Shown: positions 1 through 8,389 of the stretch, one piece after another
How the letters are laid out: every line of letters begins with the position of its first letter
How positions within the stretch are numbered: position 1 is the stretch's first letter
Assembly: GCF_003574035.1 (NCBI RefSeq)
Contig: NZ_QWKY01000032.1
Coordinates: forward strand, 1-35,997
Direction of reading: 5' to 3'
Origin: Meiothermus hypogaeus
Lineage (GTDB): Bacteria; Deinococcota; Deinococci; Deinococcales; Thermaceae
Length of the DNA stretch: 35,997 bases
The notes under the pieces: generated by a model
What the model was told of the DNA's origin: nothing
What the model saw: the letters and a program-made list of their open reading frames with translations, nothing else
Database searches by the model: none
Translations under genes and position numbers: made by a program

Positions 1-61
1 AGGGGGAGGGGAGCGAGGGGATGCCCCCCCCAGCTCCACCAAAACCCCTGCCCCTAGCTCG

Positions 62-1255
62 TTACCTGAAGGTGCGCAGCAGCTTCCAATCCAGCTTGCC
101 AGCGGGCGTCTTGACAATCTCCACCATGACCGCCGCCTCGTTGAAGCGCAGGCCCAGGTGGTCGGTTGGCGACATGTTGAAGATACCGTGGGTGCCCACT
201 ACGCTTCGGGTGGCCTCGAGTTCATCGCGCAGCACCCGGCGGAAGGCGGCCAGGTTGGTGGTTTGCTCACGCCGCAAGGCCCGCTCGAGGGCCGGGCGCA
301 AAATGGCCCAGGCATCGTAGGCGTGGCCGCCAAAGGTGGAGTAGCTGCCAATACCAAAGCGCGACTCGTACTGCTGCACATAGCTCGTGGCGACCTGCCG
401 GTTGGGGAAGTCGGGCGGCAGTTGGTCGAAGACCAGCACCGGGCCCGCGGGCAGCCGGGTGCCCACCACCACGTCGCCGCCCACCCGCAGGAAGTCGGGA
501 TTGGCCACGCCGTGGGTTTGGTAAATGAGGCCGCGGTAACCGCGCTCACGCAAGGTGCGCTGGGGCAACACTGGGGCAGTGCCCGAGCCCCCAATCAAGA
601 CCGCATCGGGGTTGCGGGACAGGATGCGCAGGATCTGTCCGGCCACCGAGGTATCGGTGCGGGCAAAGCGCTCGGAGGCCACCACCTGGATGCCAGCCTC
701 GCGGGCCGCCGCCTCGAAGGCTCGCGCCCAGCCCTCGCCATAAGCGTCGTTAAAGCCGATGTAAGCGGCAGTCTTGACCCCGGAGGCGGCCATGTCCCGC
801 ACGATGGGCTGGCTCATCTGCTGCTCGGTCTGTGGGGTTTTAAATACCCAGCGCCGTTTTTCGTCCACCGGGAAAACAATTTCTAAGTTGGCCGCCAGCG
901 AGATTTTGGGCACGCCGGCCTCGGCCACCACATCGATCATGCCCAGGCTGGCCGGGGTGGTGGTGGTGCCGATGATGGCCAGCGCCTGGTCTTCCTGAAC
1001 GAGCCGCCGGGTGGCCCGCACGGCCTGGGTGGTGTCGGAAGCATCGTCGATAATCACAAATTGCACCGGGCGACCCGCTACCCCGCCCCGCCGGTTGACC
1101 TGTTCTTCCAGCAGAACCAGGGTGTTGCGCTCGGGGATGCCCAGGCTGGCTGCGGGGCCGGTGGCCGAGACCACTACCCCGATTTTGAGCGGGGCCTGCT
1201 GGGCCAGGCCCAGCCCCAGTCCAAGTGCCAACAGTCCTACCAAAACTCGCTTCAT
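62..1255 (-). CDS. ABC transporter solute-binding protein, branched-chain amino acid (LivK) type
   Basis: A 397-residue periplasmic-type binding protein that would capture a small ligand for an ABC importer. The N-terminus is a clear Sec signal peptide (Lys-Arg, then a Leu/Gly/Val-rich core, with probable cleavage near Ala18-Gln20). The mature part starts with the PLKIGVVVSATGPAASLG strand typical of type I LivJ/LivK proteins, and the length fits the family. Its ATG overlaps the stop of the upstream dehydrogenase gene by 4 bases (ATGA), and a strong AAAGGAGG site lies inside that gene's end, so the two are co-transcribed and probably translationally coupled. No permease or ATPase genes are seen before the window edge. 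The link to aromatic-acid catabolism genes suggests an aromatic or acyl-type ligand rather than an amino acid, but this is inference. Confidence 0.9.
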   Translation of the reverse strand: MKRVLVGLLALGLGLGLAQQAPLKIGVVVSATGPAASLGIPERNTLVLLEEQVNRRGGVAGRPVQFVIIDDASDTTQAVRATRRLVQEDQALAIIGTTTTPASLGMIDVVAEAGVPKISLAANLEIVFPVDEKRRWVFKTPQTEQQMSQPIVRDMAASGVKTAAYIGFNDAYGEGWARAFEAAAREAGIQVVASERFARTDTSVAGQILRILSRNPDAVLIGGSGTAPVLPQRTLRERGYRGLIYQTHGVANPDFLRVGGDVVVGTRLPAGPVLVFDQLPPDFPNRQVATSYVQQYESRFGIGSYSTFGGHAYDAWAILRPALERALRREQTTNLAAFRRVLRDELEATRSVVGTHGIFNMSPTDHLGLRFNEAAVMVEIVKTPAGKLDWKLLRTFR

Positions 1256-2826
1256 GTTGCCTCCTTTGTACGGGTTTGCAAATCTCCCGGGGCGTGGGCC
1301 CCGGTTAGATCTCCAAAGGTTTCAAGCCCGGCTGCCACCATCCGGCGCAGCAGGGGGTGAGGGCGGTAGCGGTCCTCGCCCAGCTCGGCGTGCAGGCCGT
1401 CCAGCGCCCGCAGGATGGGCTTGAGCCAGATGAGCTCGGCCCATTCCAGGGGCCCCAGCGGATAGCCGGTGCCCAGGCGCATGGCCCGGTTCAGGTCTGC
1501 CGGGCTGGCCACGCCCTCAGCCAGGGCCGAGACCGCCTCGTTGATGAGCAAAGCCAGGATGCGAAACCCCACCCCGCCGGGCTGATCTTGCAGTACCAGG
1601 GTGGTGCGCCCGTGGGCCTTGAAATAGCTTTGGGCCAGCTCGAGGGCCCTGTTTTCACCTTGCAGCGGGGCGTACAGTTCGACAATGGCCTTCTCGCCGA
1701 TGGGTGGAACCAGGCTAAACCCGGCCAGCGGGCGCCCGCGGAACTCGGCCTGCACACTGCTCACGGAATGGCCCCAGACCAGCGAAACCACCGGCAAGTT
1801 CTCGAAAAAGTCGTGCTTGCGCTCGAGCTTGACCCGGCAGTCCAGCACGAACTGCGCTTCGGCCACATTCTCGGTGTGGCGGAAGTGGGTCCGCATCTCT
1901 TTGGCCAGGGGGTTGGGACCGATGATGATGGGAAGTGGGATATCGCCGGTTTGCGCCACAGGGGGTTCAGGCGGGGTAGGAGGCCCCGGCGGGTAGCTGT
2001 ACCAGCCCTGTCCGGTTTTACGCCCCAGCAGCCCGGCGGCTACGCGCTGATACTGCAAGGGGTGGGGCCTGTAACGGGGTTCGCCGTAAAAAGCCTGATA
2101 GACCGAGCTCGAGGCCGCGTAGTTGACGTCCAGCCCGATCAGGTCCATCAGCTCAAAGGGCCCCATGGGGAAACCCAGTCCCCGCAGGATCCAGTCGATG
2201 TGTTCCTTGGGAACACCCTCGCCGTGTAGCCGCAGGGCTTCGCCGTAAAAAGGGCGGGCCACCCGGTTGACCAGAAACCCGGGAGCATCCACGACCTGAA
2301 CCGGCTCCTTGCCCCAGGCTTGCATCAGGTTGAAGGCGCGCTTTAGAAGGTCGGGACTGGTTTGCAGCCCTCCAATCACCTCGACGAGCTTCATGCGCTG
2401 GGCGGGGTTGAAAAAGTGCAGGCCGAGCACCCGCTCCGGGTGCTTGACCCTACCCGCAATAGCCGAGACCGAAAAGGTAGAGGTGTTGGTGGTCAGGATG
2501 TTGCTGGGGTTAAGCTCGCCCAGCTTGCCCAGCAGCTCTTGTTTGAGCTCGAGCTTCTCCGGTGCTGCCTCGATCACCAGGTCGGCCTGGGCGCAGTCCT
2601 CCAGAGACTGAGTGGTGTGGATGCGGGCCAGAGTTTCTTCTACCGACCCCTGCAAGCGCCCTTTATCGGCCATTTTTTGCAGGTCGGCGCGGATCTCGGT
2701 CAGCGATTTTTCCAGCGCTTGTGGCACAGGATCGTATAAGCGTACCCCGTGACCCGCCAGCGCCGCTACCTGGGCGATGCCCCGGCCCATGGTGCCCGCC
2801 CCCAAAATCGCCACAGTTTCCTTCAC
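1252..2826 (-). CDS. 3-hydroxyacyl-CoA dehydrogenase, PaaH/PaaC-like
   Basis: About 524 residues. It oxidises a 3-hydroxyacyl-CoA to the 3-oxoacyl-CoA with NAD+, either in beta-oxidation or in the late phenylacetyl-CoA pathway. The N-terminal Rossmann motif is VAILGAGTMGRGIAQ. The family signatures LGLHFFNPAQRMKLVEV and DAPGFLVNRV are present, followed by two C-terminal 3HCDH domains joined by a Pro-rich linker (around residue 285-300). The long two-domain form is like PaaH/PaaC. I prefer the GTG at 2826, 4 bases after an AGGGAGG ribosome site; a TTG one codon earlier (2829) is possible. It is the first gene of a two-gene unit with the solute-binding protein. A promoter and a palindromic operator lie directly upstream. 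Confidence 0.9.
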   Translation of the reverse strand: MKETVAILGAGTMGRGIAQVAALAGHGVRLYDPVPQALEKSLTEIRADLQKMADKGRLQGSVEETLARIHTTQSLEDCAQADLVIEAAPEKLELKQELLGKLGELNPSNILTTNTSTFSVSAIAGRVKHPERVLGLHFFNPAQRMKLVEVIGGLQTSPDLLKRAFNLMQAWGKEPVQVVDAPGFLVNRVARPFYGEALRLHGEGVPKEHIDWILRGLGFPMGPFELMDLIGLDVNYAASSSVYQAFYGEPRYRPHPLQYQRVAAGLLGRKTGQGWYSYPPGPPTPPEPPVAQTGDIPLPIIIGPNPLAKEMRTHFRHTENVAEAQFVLDCRVKLERKHDFFENLPVVSLVWGHSVSSVQAEFRGRPLAGFSLVPPIGEKAIVELYAPLQGENRALELAQSYFKAHGRTTLVLQDQPGGVGFRILALLINEAVSALAEGVASPADLNRAMRLGTGYPLGPLEWAELIWLKPILRALDGLHAELGEDRYRPHPLLRRMVAAGLETFGDLTGAHAPGDLQTRTKEAT

Positions 2827-2844
2827 CAAGCCTCCCTAAAAACC

Positions 2845-2864
2845 AAACAAACACTCGTTTGTTT
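2845..2864 (-). promoter_or_regulatory. Candidate TetR-family (PaaR/FadR-like) operator
   Basis: A perfect inverted repeat, AAACAAAC-ACTC-GTTTGTTT, lies between the predicted transcription start and the start codon of the 3-hydroxyacyl-CoA dehydrogenase gene. Read on the minus strand, the core CAAACGAGTGTTTG fits, with one mismatch, the CNAACGNNCGTTNG consensus that I recall for the T. thermophilus acyl-CoA/phenylacetyl-CoA-responsive TetR repressors. The regulator gene itself is not in the window. Confidence 0.6.
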
Positions 2865-2882
2865 ACCTTTATGTTGGGCGTC

Positions 2883-2911
2883 AGTCTAAACGCCAGTTTT
2901 CTCGCTGTCAA
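2883..2911 (-). promoter_or_regulatory. Sigma-A promoter of the paaH-like / solute-binding-protein operon
   Basis: On the minus strand a perfect TTGACA (2911-2906) is followed after 17 bases by TAGACT (2888-2883). The start of transcription should fall near 2876, so the operator at 2845-2864 lies just downstream of it, a roadblock position for a repressor. Confidence 0.7.
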
Positions 2912-3037
2912 GCACTTTGTGCACCCTCTTCAAGCAGGTTGGCTACGTCCTCTATGGTTGCTAGCGCTGCTGGTGGGAGGCGTCTAGTGGGTCAGTCGGT
3001 AGGGGCTTATACAACTAGTCGGCAGGGGGTCCTACAT

Positions 3038-4009
3038 CTAGATGACGTGCTGGGGCAGCCCCTGAAGCTCCGATTCCTGAATCTTTACCCAACCCCCCCC
3101 GAAGGCTTCCAGGAGCGAACCCTCCAGGAACCAGCTTTTAGGGGTTTTTGCGCCCCAAAGGGTCTGGCGGCGGGGGTCGTTGAGGCTCCAGCGGATGGGC
3201 TCGAAGTCGGGGTCTACCGTGGTGTAGTCGGAGGTATACAGTTCGATGCGGTGCCCGTCGGGGTCGCGCAGGTACAGGAAAAAGGCGTTGGAAACCCCGT
3301 GCCGACCCGGCCCGCGTTCGATGGCCTCGGTCTGCATGGCCCCGGCCAGGATGTCGCAGGCCCGGATAATGCTCATGGCGTCGGGCATCCAGTAGGCGAA
3401 GTGGTGCAGCCGGGGGCCGGTTCCGTTGGTGAGGGCCAGGTCGTGCACGTTGCCCTTGCGGTGAATCCAGGCGGCCCAGATTTTGCCGTCGTCGCCCTCG
3501 GTGTACTCCGACATCCGAAAGGCCAGCTTGTCCATGTACCAGCGGGTCATGACCTCGACCTGAGGGGTCATTATGTTGATATGGTCGATGCGCTGGATAC
3601 CGGGCCCTTTGTGCAGGTCGTAACGCTGTAAAAGCCAGGGGTATTTCTGGCTTTCGGCGTAAAAGGCTACCGGCACGCCAAAGGGGTCTTGAACGCGGAG
3701 CATCCGGGGTCGGTCTTGTTCGGATTCCCAGCGGTGGGGCAGGCCCAGGGCCTCGGCCAGTTCGGCCAGCAGTTGCAAGTCCAGTTCACCGGCCACCCGG
3801 TAGGCCAGGTGTTTGATGCCGGCCTCGGGGGCCAGCTCGAGCTTGAGGGTCCACTCGCGGTCTTCGGTGCCGCGCAGGTAGAGGGCGCCCGGGCTTTCGT
3901 GCAGTACGTTCAAGCCCAGCAAGTCTACGTAGAAGTGGCGCGATCGCTCGAGGTCGGTCACGTAAAACACCCCGTGGCCGATGCGGACAATATTGGGTAT
4001 CTGGTTCAT
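3038..4009 (-). CDS. hpaD: Homoprotocatechuate (3,4-dihydroxyphenylacetate) 2,3-dioxygenase
   Basis: A 323-residue extradiol ring-cleavage enzyme of the vicinal-oxygen-chelate fold. It opens 3,4-dihydroxyphenylacetate to 5-carboxymethyl-2-hydroxymuconate semialdehyde using Fe(II) or Mn(II). Two glyoxalase-type modules are visible (about 8-115 and 138-265). The metal ligands are H143 (RIDHINIM), H202 (GPRLHHF) and E256 (HRIELYTSDY), with spacing like the Brevibacterium enzyme. The family signature GPGRHGVSNAFFLYLRDPDGH is intact. It is the last gene of the hpa operon, 93 bases after hpaC, the widest gap in the operon, so a separate promoter is possible though none is obvious. A GGGGGTG site precedes the ATG. 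Confidence 0.94.
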   Translation of the reverse strand: MNQIPNIVRIGHGVFYVTDLERSRHFYVDLLGLNVLHESPGALYLRGTEDREWTLKLELAPEAGIKHLAYRVAGELDLQLLAELAEALGLPHRWESEQDRPRMLRVQDPFGVPVAFYAESQKYPWLLQRYDLHKGPGIQRIDHINIMTPQVEVMTRWYMDKLAFRMSEYTEGDDGKIWAAWIHRKGNVHDLALTNGTGPRLHHFAYWMPDAMSIIRACDILAGAMQTEAIERGPGRHGVSNAFFLYLRDPDGHRIELYTSDYTTVDPDFEPIRWSLNDPRRQTLWGAKTPKSWFLEGSLLEAFGGGWVKIQESELQGLPQHVI

Positions 4010-4102
4010 GGTTGCACCCCCATCGCGTATTGGTCTTATTTCGCTTATCAGCAGTCAGGGAAGGCTTAACTGTGCATTTGGCCTTGAGCCTCCAGCCTCA
4101 GG

Positions 4103-4576
4103 CTAGGGTAGCTGCCGATAGCTGCGGTTCCAGTACAGCAAGGGCCGGGTATTGCTACCCAGCGCTACTTTTTTCACCTCTCCCACCACAATCTTGTGGG
4201 TGCCCCCTGGGTAGACCGCCCAGGTGCGGCAGTAGAGTGTGGCCAGAGCCCCCTCCAGGGCCGGGCTGTCCTCATCGGTGAGGGGTTGGTAGCCGTCGAG
4301 CGGTCGGCCCGAAAAATGCGCCGAGGTGTGCTCGTGGCCCTCGGCCAGGAGGTTCACGGTAAAACGGCCGGCCTGCTCCAGCACGGGCCAGAGCTGGGCG
4401 CCTTCGTTGATGCAGACCAGGATCAGGGGAGGCTCGAGGCTCACGCTGGTAAAGCTGCTGGCGGTCATGCCACGGGTTTCTTCACCGTAACGGGCTGCAA
4501 TCACCGTGACGCCGCTGGGCCAGTAGCTCATGGCCTGGCGAACCTGCTCGGAAAGGGTGGGTTGCGTGGTTTTCAT
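4103..4576 (-). CDS. hpaC: 4-hydroxyphenylacetate 3-monooxygenase, flavin reductase component
   Basis: A 157-residue flavin reductase-like (FMN-binding split barrel) protein that supplies reduced flavin to HpaB using NAD(P)H. Family motifs are the SYWPSGVTVIAA start, the flavin-binding GMTASSFTSVSLEPPLILVCI block, and the later GRFTVNLLAEGHE and HFSGRPLDG segments. The length matches the T. thermophilus HpaC. It follows hpaB by 35 bases, in keeping with an obligatory two-component monooxygenase. Confidence 0.92.
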   Translation of the reverse strand: MKTTQPTLSEQVRQAMSYWPSGVTVIAARYGEETRGMTASSFTSVSLEPPLILVCINEGAQLWPVLEQAGRFTVNLLAEGHEHTSAHFSGRPLDGYQPLTDEDSPALEGALATLYCRTWAVYPGGTHKIVVGEVKKVALGSNTRPLLYWNRSYRQLP

Positions 4577-4611
4577 GGGGAATGATGCGCGTGATCAGTG
4601 GACTCAAGCCA

Positions 4612-6069
4612 TTAATCGCTTGCAACCACCTCCGGCTGGGCCTGTTCTTTCCATCCCAGGAAGTCCTTGATGCGCTGCTTGTAGGGCTCCTTGTCATAGA
4701 CCGCAAAGAGCGTCTGGTACATGCGCAGCGGGTCACCAAAGAAGTAGCGTTCGTAAAGGGTTTGACGGGCTCCGAAGCCGCTGATGGTCATGTCCCAGGC
4801 CAGCCGGAAGAGCTGGACGCGCTCTTTGGCCGGCAGGGTGGCCGACTGCAAGAACTTTTCCAGATGCTTGCCAATGGGCGCTTCAAAGTCGGCTTCGGAG
4901 GGCAGGGTGATCATGCCGGAGGCCCCAATCTGCTGGACAATTTCGTTGATGCGGGGGTAAAGCCTGGGGTAGAGGTTGCGTGCCCCGTCAATAGCCCCCC
5001 GGTCGGGGCACATCAGGCCGTACTTGTTGAGCTTGGCATCGCGCTCGGCGCGGGCCCAGAAGCCTTTCATGGCCTCGAGGTAGACGATCACCTCGGCGAT
5101 TTTCTCCTGCACGTGGGGGAAGGTATCGGCCCCGATGGTCTCGCCCAGCAACGAAACCAGCCCCAAAAAGGCCTCGGTCTTGGCGTTCTTGAGCACCACC
5201 ACCTGATGGGCCATGTGCATTAAGGCCCCGGTCTCGGCGTAGGCGGTGTTGCAGCGCGCCAGGTCTTTGTAGATGAACACCCGTTCCCAGGGCACGAACA
5301 CATCGTCGAACACCGTGAGGCAGTCCATCTCTTCCAATCGGCTGCTGAGGGGGTAGTCAAAGCGCCCATCCCCCACAGCCATGCTCTCACGGCTGATGAA
5401 GTGAAGCCCCGGGGTATTGGTGGGAATGGCAAAGGCCACCGCGTATTTGTCGGCCCCGGGCCCTTCCTTGAGCAGCGTGGAGGGGAAAACCAGAAGCTCG
5501 TCGGCGGTGGGCAGGGTGGAGAGCATCCGGGCTCCCCGCACCACAATGCCTTTTTCGCTCTCGCTCACCACGCCCAGGGGGATGTAGGGGTCGGGCTGCT
5601 CGAGGTTGCTCTTGGCCCGGTTGACCTGGGGGTTGGTGAGGCAGTGGGTGGTGGAGAGGTCGTGCTCGCGCACGAACTGCACATAGCGGCGCACGTTGTC
5701 GGCATAGGGCCCAAAGAACTCGGCGCTTTGCTCGAAGGCCATCAACACCGCATTCAGATAGTCCGGGCAGCGCCCCATCATGCCCAGGTTGACATCGGCC
5801 CAAAGCTTATAGGCCGCGCTGCGCCGGGCCAGGTCGTCCTTGGTTCTGGCCGGTAGCAGGCTCATGGCGTAGCGCTGGCCGTTCTGCTCGTAGGTGAGGG
5901 TGTCGCGGTAGCGCGGGTCGTGCTGCATGTCGTAGAGCTGCGCCAGGGTGTGGGTGATGCCTTTGAAGACCGGATGTGTGGTGGGGTCTTCGACCTTCTG
6001 CCCCTTGTACCAGAGGTTGGGTGGGTTTTTCTTGAGGGCTTCCAGGTAGTCTTTGCCGGTGCGTGCCAT
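4612..6069 (-). CDS. hpaB: 4-hydroxyphenylacetate 3-monooxygenase, oxygenase component
   Basis: A 485-residue flavin-dependent oxygenase of acyl-CoA-dehydrogenase fold. It hydroxylates 4-hydroxyphenylacetate to 3,4-dihydroxyphenylacetate with reduced FAD from HpaC. The residues known as substrate contacts in the T. thermophilus enzyme fall at identical numbers: R100 and Y104 in GRCPDYLNAVL and H142 in STTHCLTNPQ. The C-terminal flavin-binding helices are present (MTISGFGARQTLYERYFFGDP). The start follows hpaE by 11 bases with a GGAGG ribosome site. It belongs to the family that also includes 4-chlorophenol and 4-hydroxybutyryl-CoA relatives, but the neighbours settle the assignment. Confidence 0.95.
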   Translation of the reverse strand: MARTGKDYLEALKKNPPNLWYKGQKVEDPTTHPVFKGITHTLAQLYDMQHDPRYRDTLTYEQNGQRYAMSLLPARTKDDLARRSAAYKLWADVNLGMMGRCPDYLNAVLMAFEQSAEFFGPYADNVRRYVQFVREHDLSTTHCLTNPQVNRAKSNLEQPDPYIPLGVVSESEKGIVVRGARMLSTLPTADELLVFPSTLLKEGPGADKYAVAFAIPTNTPGLHFISRESMAVGDGRFDYPLSSRLEEMDCLTVFDDVFVPWERVFIYKDLARCNTAYAETGALMHMAHQVVVLKNAKTEAFLGLVSLLGETIGADTFPHVQEKIAEVIVYLEAMKGFWARAERDAKLNKYGLMCPDRGAIDGARNLYPRLYPRINEIVQQIGASGMITLPSEADFEAPIGKHLEKFLQSATLPAKERVQLFRLAWDMTISGFGARQTLYERYFFGDPLRMYQTLFAVYDKEPYKQRIKDFLGWKEQAQPEVVASD

Positions 6070-6080
6070 GGGTGCCTCCT

Positions 6081-7598
6081 TTACTTGCCAAACTTCGGAA
6101 TTGGGTGCTCGGTGAGCGGCACCGCGATGTGCTTGAGCTCGGTATAAAACTCCAGGCTGTGCTCGCCGCCCTCGCGGTGGGTGCCGCTCATCTTGACGCC
6201 GCCGAAGGGGGTGGGCAGGTGCCGCACGTTGTGCGAGTTAATCCAGGTCATGCCCGCCTCGAGGTGCAGGGCCATGCGGTGCGCCCGCGATACGTCCCGG
6301 GTCCAGACATACGAAGCCAGGCCGTACCTGGAGTCGTTGGCTTTTTGCAGGGCATCGGCCTCGTCCTTGAAAGGAATTACGGTCAGGATGGGGCCAAAAA
6401 TCTCTTCCTGAGCAATGCGGTGGTGGTTCTCGGCCACAAAGAGCCCAGGCCGCACGTAGTTGCCCTCGCTGCCGACCCGCTCGCCACCGAAGATGTGCTG
6501 CGACTCCTGCTTGCCAATTTCTACGTAGCCCAGTACGCGCTCGAGGTGCTCGGGGTGGATCAGGGGCCCTACCTCGGTGTCGGGCTCTAAGGGATGTCCC
6601 ACCTTGACCCGAGCGGCCCGCTCGGCCACCCGGCGCACGAACTCCTCAAAGATGCCTTCCTGCACCAATGCGCGGCTGTTGGCGGTGCAGCGTTCACCGT
6701 TGAAACTGTAAATCTGGAAGACCGTAGCGTCTAAGGCCTGCTCGAGGTCGGCGTCCTCAAAGATGATGGCGGGGGACTTGCCCCCTAGCTCCAGGGAAAG
6801 CCGCTTCAGGTGTTCGGCGCTGTTGCGGGTGATGAGGCTGCCGGTGGTGGTCTCGCCGGTGAAGGCAATTAGCGGGATGTCCGGGTGGCGCACTACCGCA
6901 TCGCCCGCTTCCTCCCCAAAGCCCTGCACCACATTGAACACCCCCGGCGGCAGGTCGGCCTCCTGCATAATTTCGGCCAGCTTCCAGGCCGTGAGGGGCG
7001 ACCACTCGGCGGGCTTCAAAACCACCGTGTTACCAAAAGCCAGCGCAGGGGCAATGCGCCAGGTGGAGAGCATCATGGGGGCGTTCCAGGGGGTAATGAT
7101 GCCACACACCCCCACCGGCACCCGGATGCTGTAGTTGAGCCACTCACCATCCACCGGGTAGCTGCGCCCGTCCATGGCCCGCTCGGCGTACTCGGCATAA
7201 AAACTGAAGTTCTCGGCGGCCCGTGCGACCTGAGCCCGCACAATCCGCAGGGCTTGCCCTGCGTCCAGGCACTCCATCACGGCCAGCTCGTCGCCGTGCT
7301 TTTCCAGAACCTCGGCAATCTTGAGCAAATACTTCTTGCGAGCCTTGGCGTTCAGTTTCCACTTTTCAAAAGCAGCCCTGGCGGCCCTGGCCGCTTTGTC
7401 CACGTCCTCGGCGTGGCCTTTGTAGGCCCTCGCGAGCACCTGGTTGTTGGAAGGGTCGAGGCTCTCAAAAAGCTCGCCCTGCACCCCCGGCACAAACTCG
7501 CCGCCGATAAAGTGCTGAACCGAGTTAGTTGCGATTTTATGACGCACCCGCGCAATAAACTCGGGGCTAATGGCTTGGGTTTTTTCAGATACCTTCAT
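6081..7598 (-). CDS. hpaE: 5-carboxymethyl-2-hydroxymuconate-semialdehyde dehydrogenase
   Basis: A 505-residue NAD-dependent aldehyde dehydrogenase that oxidises the ring-cleavage product to 5-carboxymethyl-2-hydroxymuconate. The ALDH hallmarks are present: NAD-binding ITPWNAPMMLSTWRIAPALAFG, the general base Glu in LSLELGGKSP, and the nucleophile Cys in FNGERCTANSRALV. The HpaE-like signature INSHNVRHLPTPFGGVKMSG is also there. The ATG overlaps the hpaG stop by 4 bases (ATGA), so the genes are translationally coupled. Confidence 0.95.
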   Translation of the reverse strand: MKVSEKTQAISPEFIARVRHKIATNSVQHFIGGEFVPGVQGELFESLDPSNNQVLARAYKGHAEDVDKAARAARAAFEKWKLNAKARKKYLLKIAEVLEKHGDELAVMECLDAGQALRIVRAQVARAAENFSFYAEYAERAMDGRSYPVDGEWLNYSIRVPVGVCGIITPWNAPMMLSTWRIAPALAFGNTVVLKPAEWSPLTAWKLAEIMQEADLPPGVFNVVQGFGEEAGDAVVRHPDIPLIAFTGETTTGSLITRNSAEHLKRLSLELGGKSPAIIFEDADLEQALDATVFQIYSFNGERCTANSRALVQEGIFEEFVRRVAERAARVKVGHPLEPDTEVGPLIHPEHLERVLGYVEIGKQESQHIFGGERVGSEGNYVRPGLFVAENHHRIAQEEIFGPILTVIPFKDEADALQKANDSRYGLASYVWTRDVSRAHRMALHLEAGMTWINSHNVRHLPTPFGGVKMSGTHREGGEHSLEFYTELKHIAVPLTEHPIPKFGK

Positions 7599-8389
7599 AA
7601 AACCAGCGACCTGTCACCTTCCTCAGAAAGAACCGGCTCGGCTTCTTCGGTTTCCCACTCGATGGGGTTTTCCAGGGCCCCCAGCCCCTCAATTTCCATG
7701 CGCATGAGGTCGCCCGGATGTACCTGCGAGATGCCCTTGGGGGTGCCGGTCAGGATGACGTCCCCGGCTTCCAGGGTCATGAAACGGCTGATGAACTCAA
7801 TCACCTCAGGGATGGAGAAAATCATGCCCTGGGTGGTGGTCTCCTGGCGCAGCTCACCGTTCACATAAGCCCGCATCCGCAGGTTGTGCGGGTCGAGTAC
7901 TTCGTCGGCGGTCACGTAGTAGGGCCCCAGCGGCCCAAAGGTGTCCCAGCCCTTGCCCCGGATGGGGGGGCGGAAGGTATTGGAGACGTAGTCGCGCACC
8001 ACCAGGTCGTTGGCGATGGTGTAGCCGCCCACATAGTCGAGGGCATCTTTGGCCTTGACCCGGCGGGCATTGCGCCCCATAATCACGGCCAGCTCGCACT
8101 CGAAGTGCATGAAGCGCGCGCCCTGGGGGTAAATGACCGTGCCCTTGTGGGGCAACAGACTGGTGTTGGGCTTCCAGAAAAGGGCCGGCTCGGTGGGCTT
8201 GCGCAGGCCAAACTCCTCGGCGTGTTCGGCAAAGTTGAGGGCCAGGGCCAGCACCTTACCGGGCTGCACGGGGAGTTGCCACACCACCTCGTCGGGGTGG
8301 TGGGTTTCGCCGGCGTGGTCCACAAGCATGCCGTTCTGCAGGTGCCCCTGCAAGAGGCGGCCTTTGGAGATAAAACGCGCGCGCTTCAT
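7595..8389 (-). CDS. hpaG: Fumarylacetoacetate-hydrolase-family isomerase/decarboxylase of the homoprotocatechuate pathway
   Basis: A 264-residue protein of the FAH superfamily. It probably decarboxylates 5-oxopent-3-ene-1,2,5-tricarboxylate and/or isomerises 2-hydroxyhepta-2,4-diene-1,7-dioate. Metal-binding acidic residues are visible in HFECELAVIMGR and in GYTIANDLVVRD, and GDVILTGTPKGI is the conserved C-terminal loop. It is a single module, whereas E. coli HpaG is a fused two-module protein of about 430 residues. No second module exists in this operon, so one polypeptide may do both steps. The reading frame extends upstream, but the ATG at 8389 overlaps the stop of the preceding gene (ATGA) and gives the normal N-terminus. 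Confidence 0.9.
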   Translation of the reverse strand: MKRARFISKGRLLQGHLQNGMLVDHAGETHHPDEVVWQLPVQPGKVLALALNFAEHAEEFGLRKPTEPALFWKPNTSLLPHKGTVIYPQGARFMHFECELAVIMGRNARRVKAKDALDYVGGYTIANDLVVRDYVSNTFRPPIRGKGWDTFGPLGPYYVTADEVLDPHNLRMRAYVNGELRQETTTQGMIFSIPEVIEFISRFMTLEAGDVILTGTPKGISQVHPGDLMRMEIEGLGALENPIEWETEEAEPVLSEEGDRSLVL

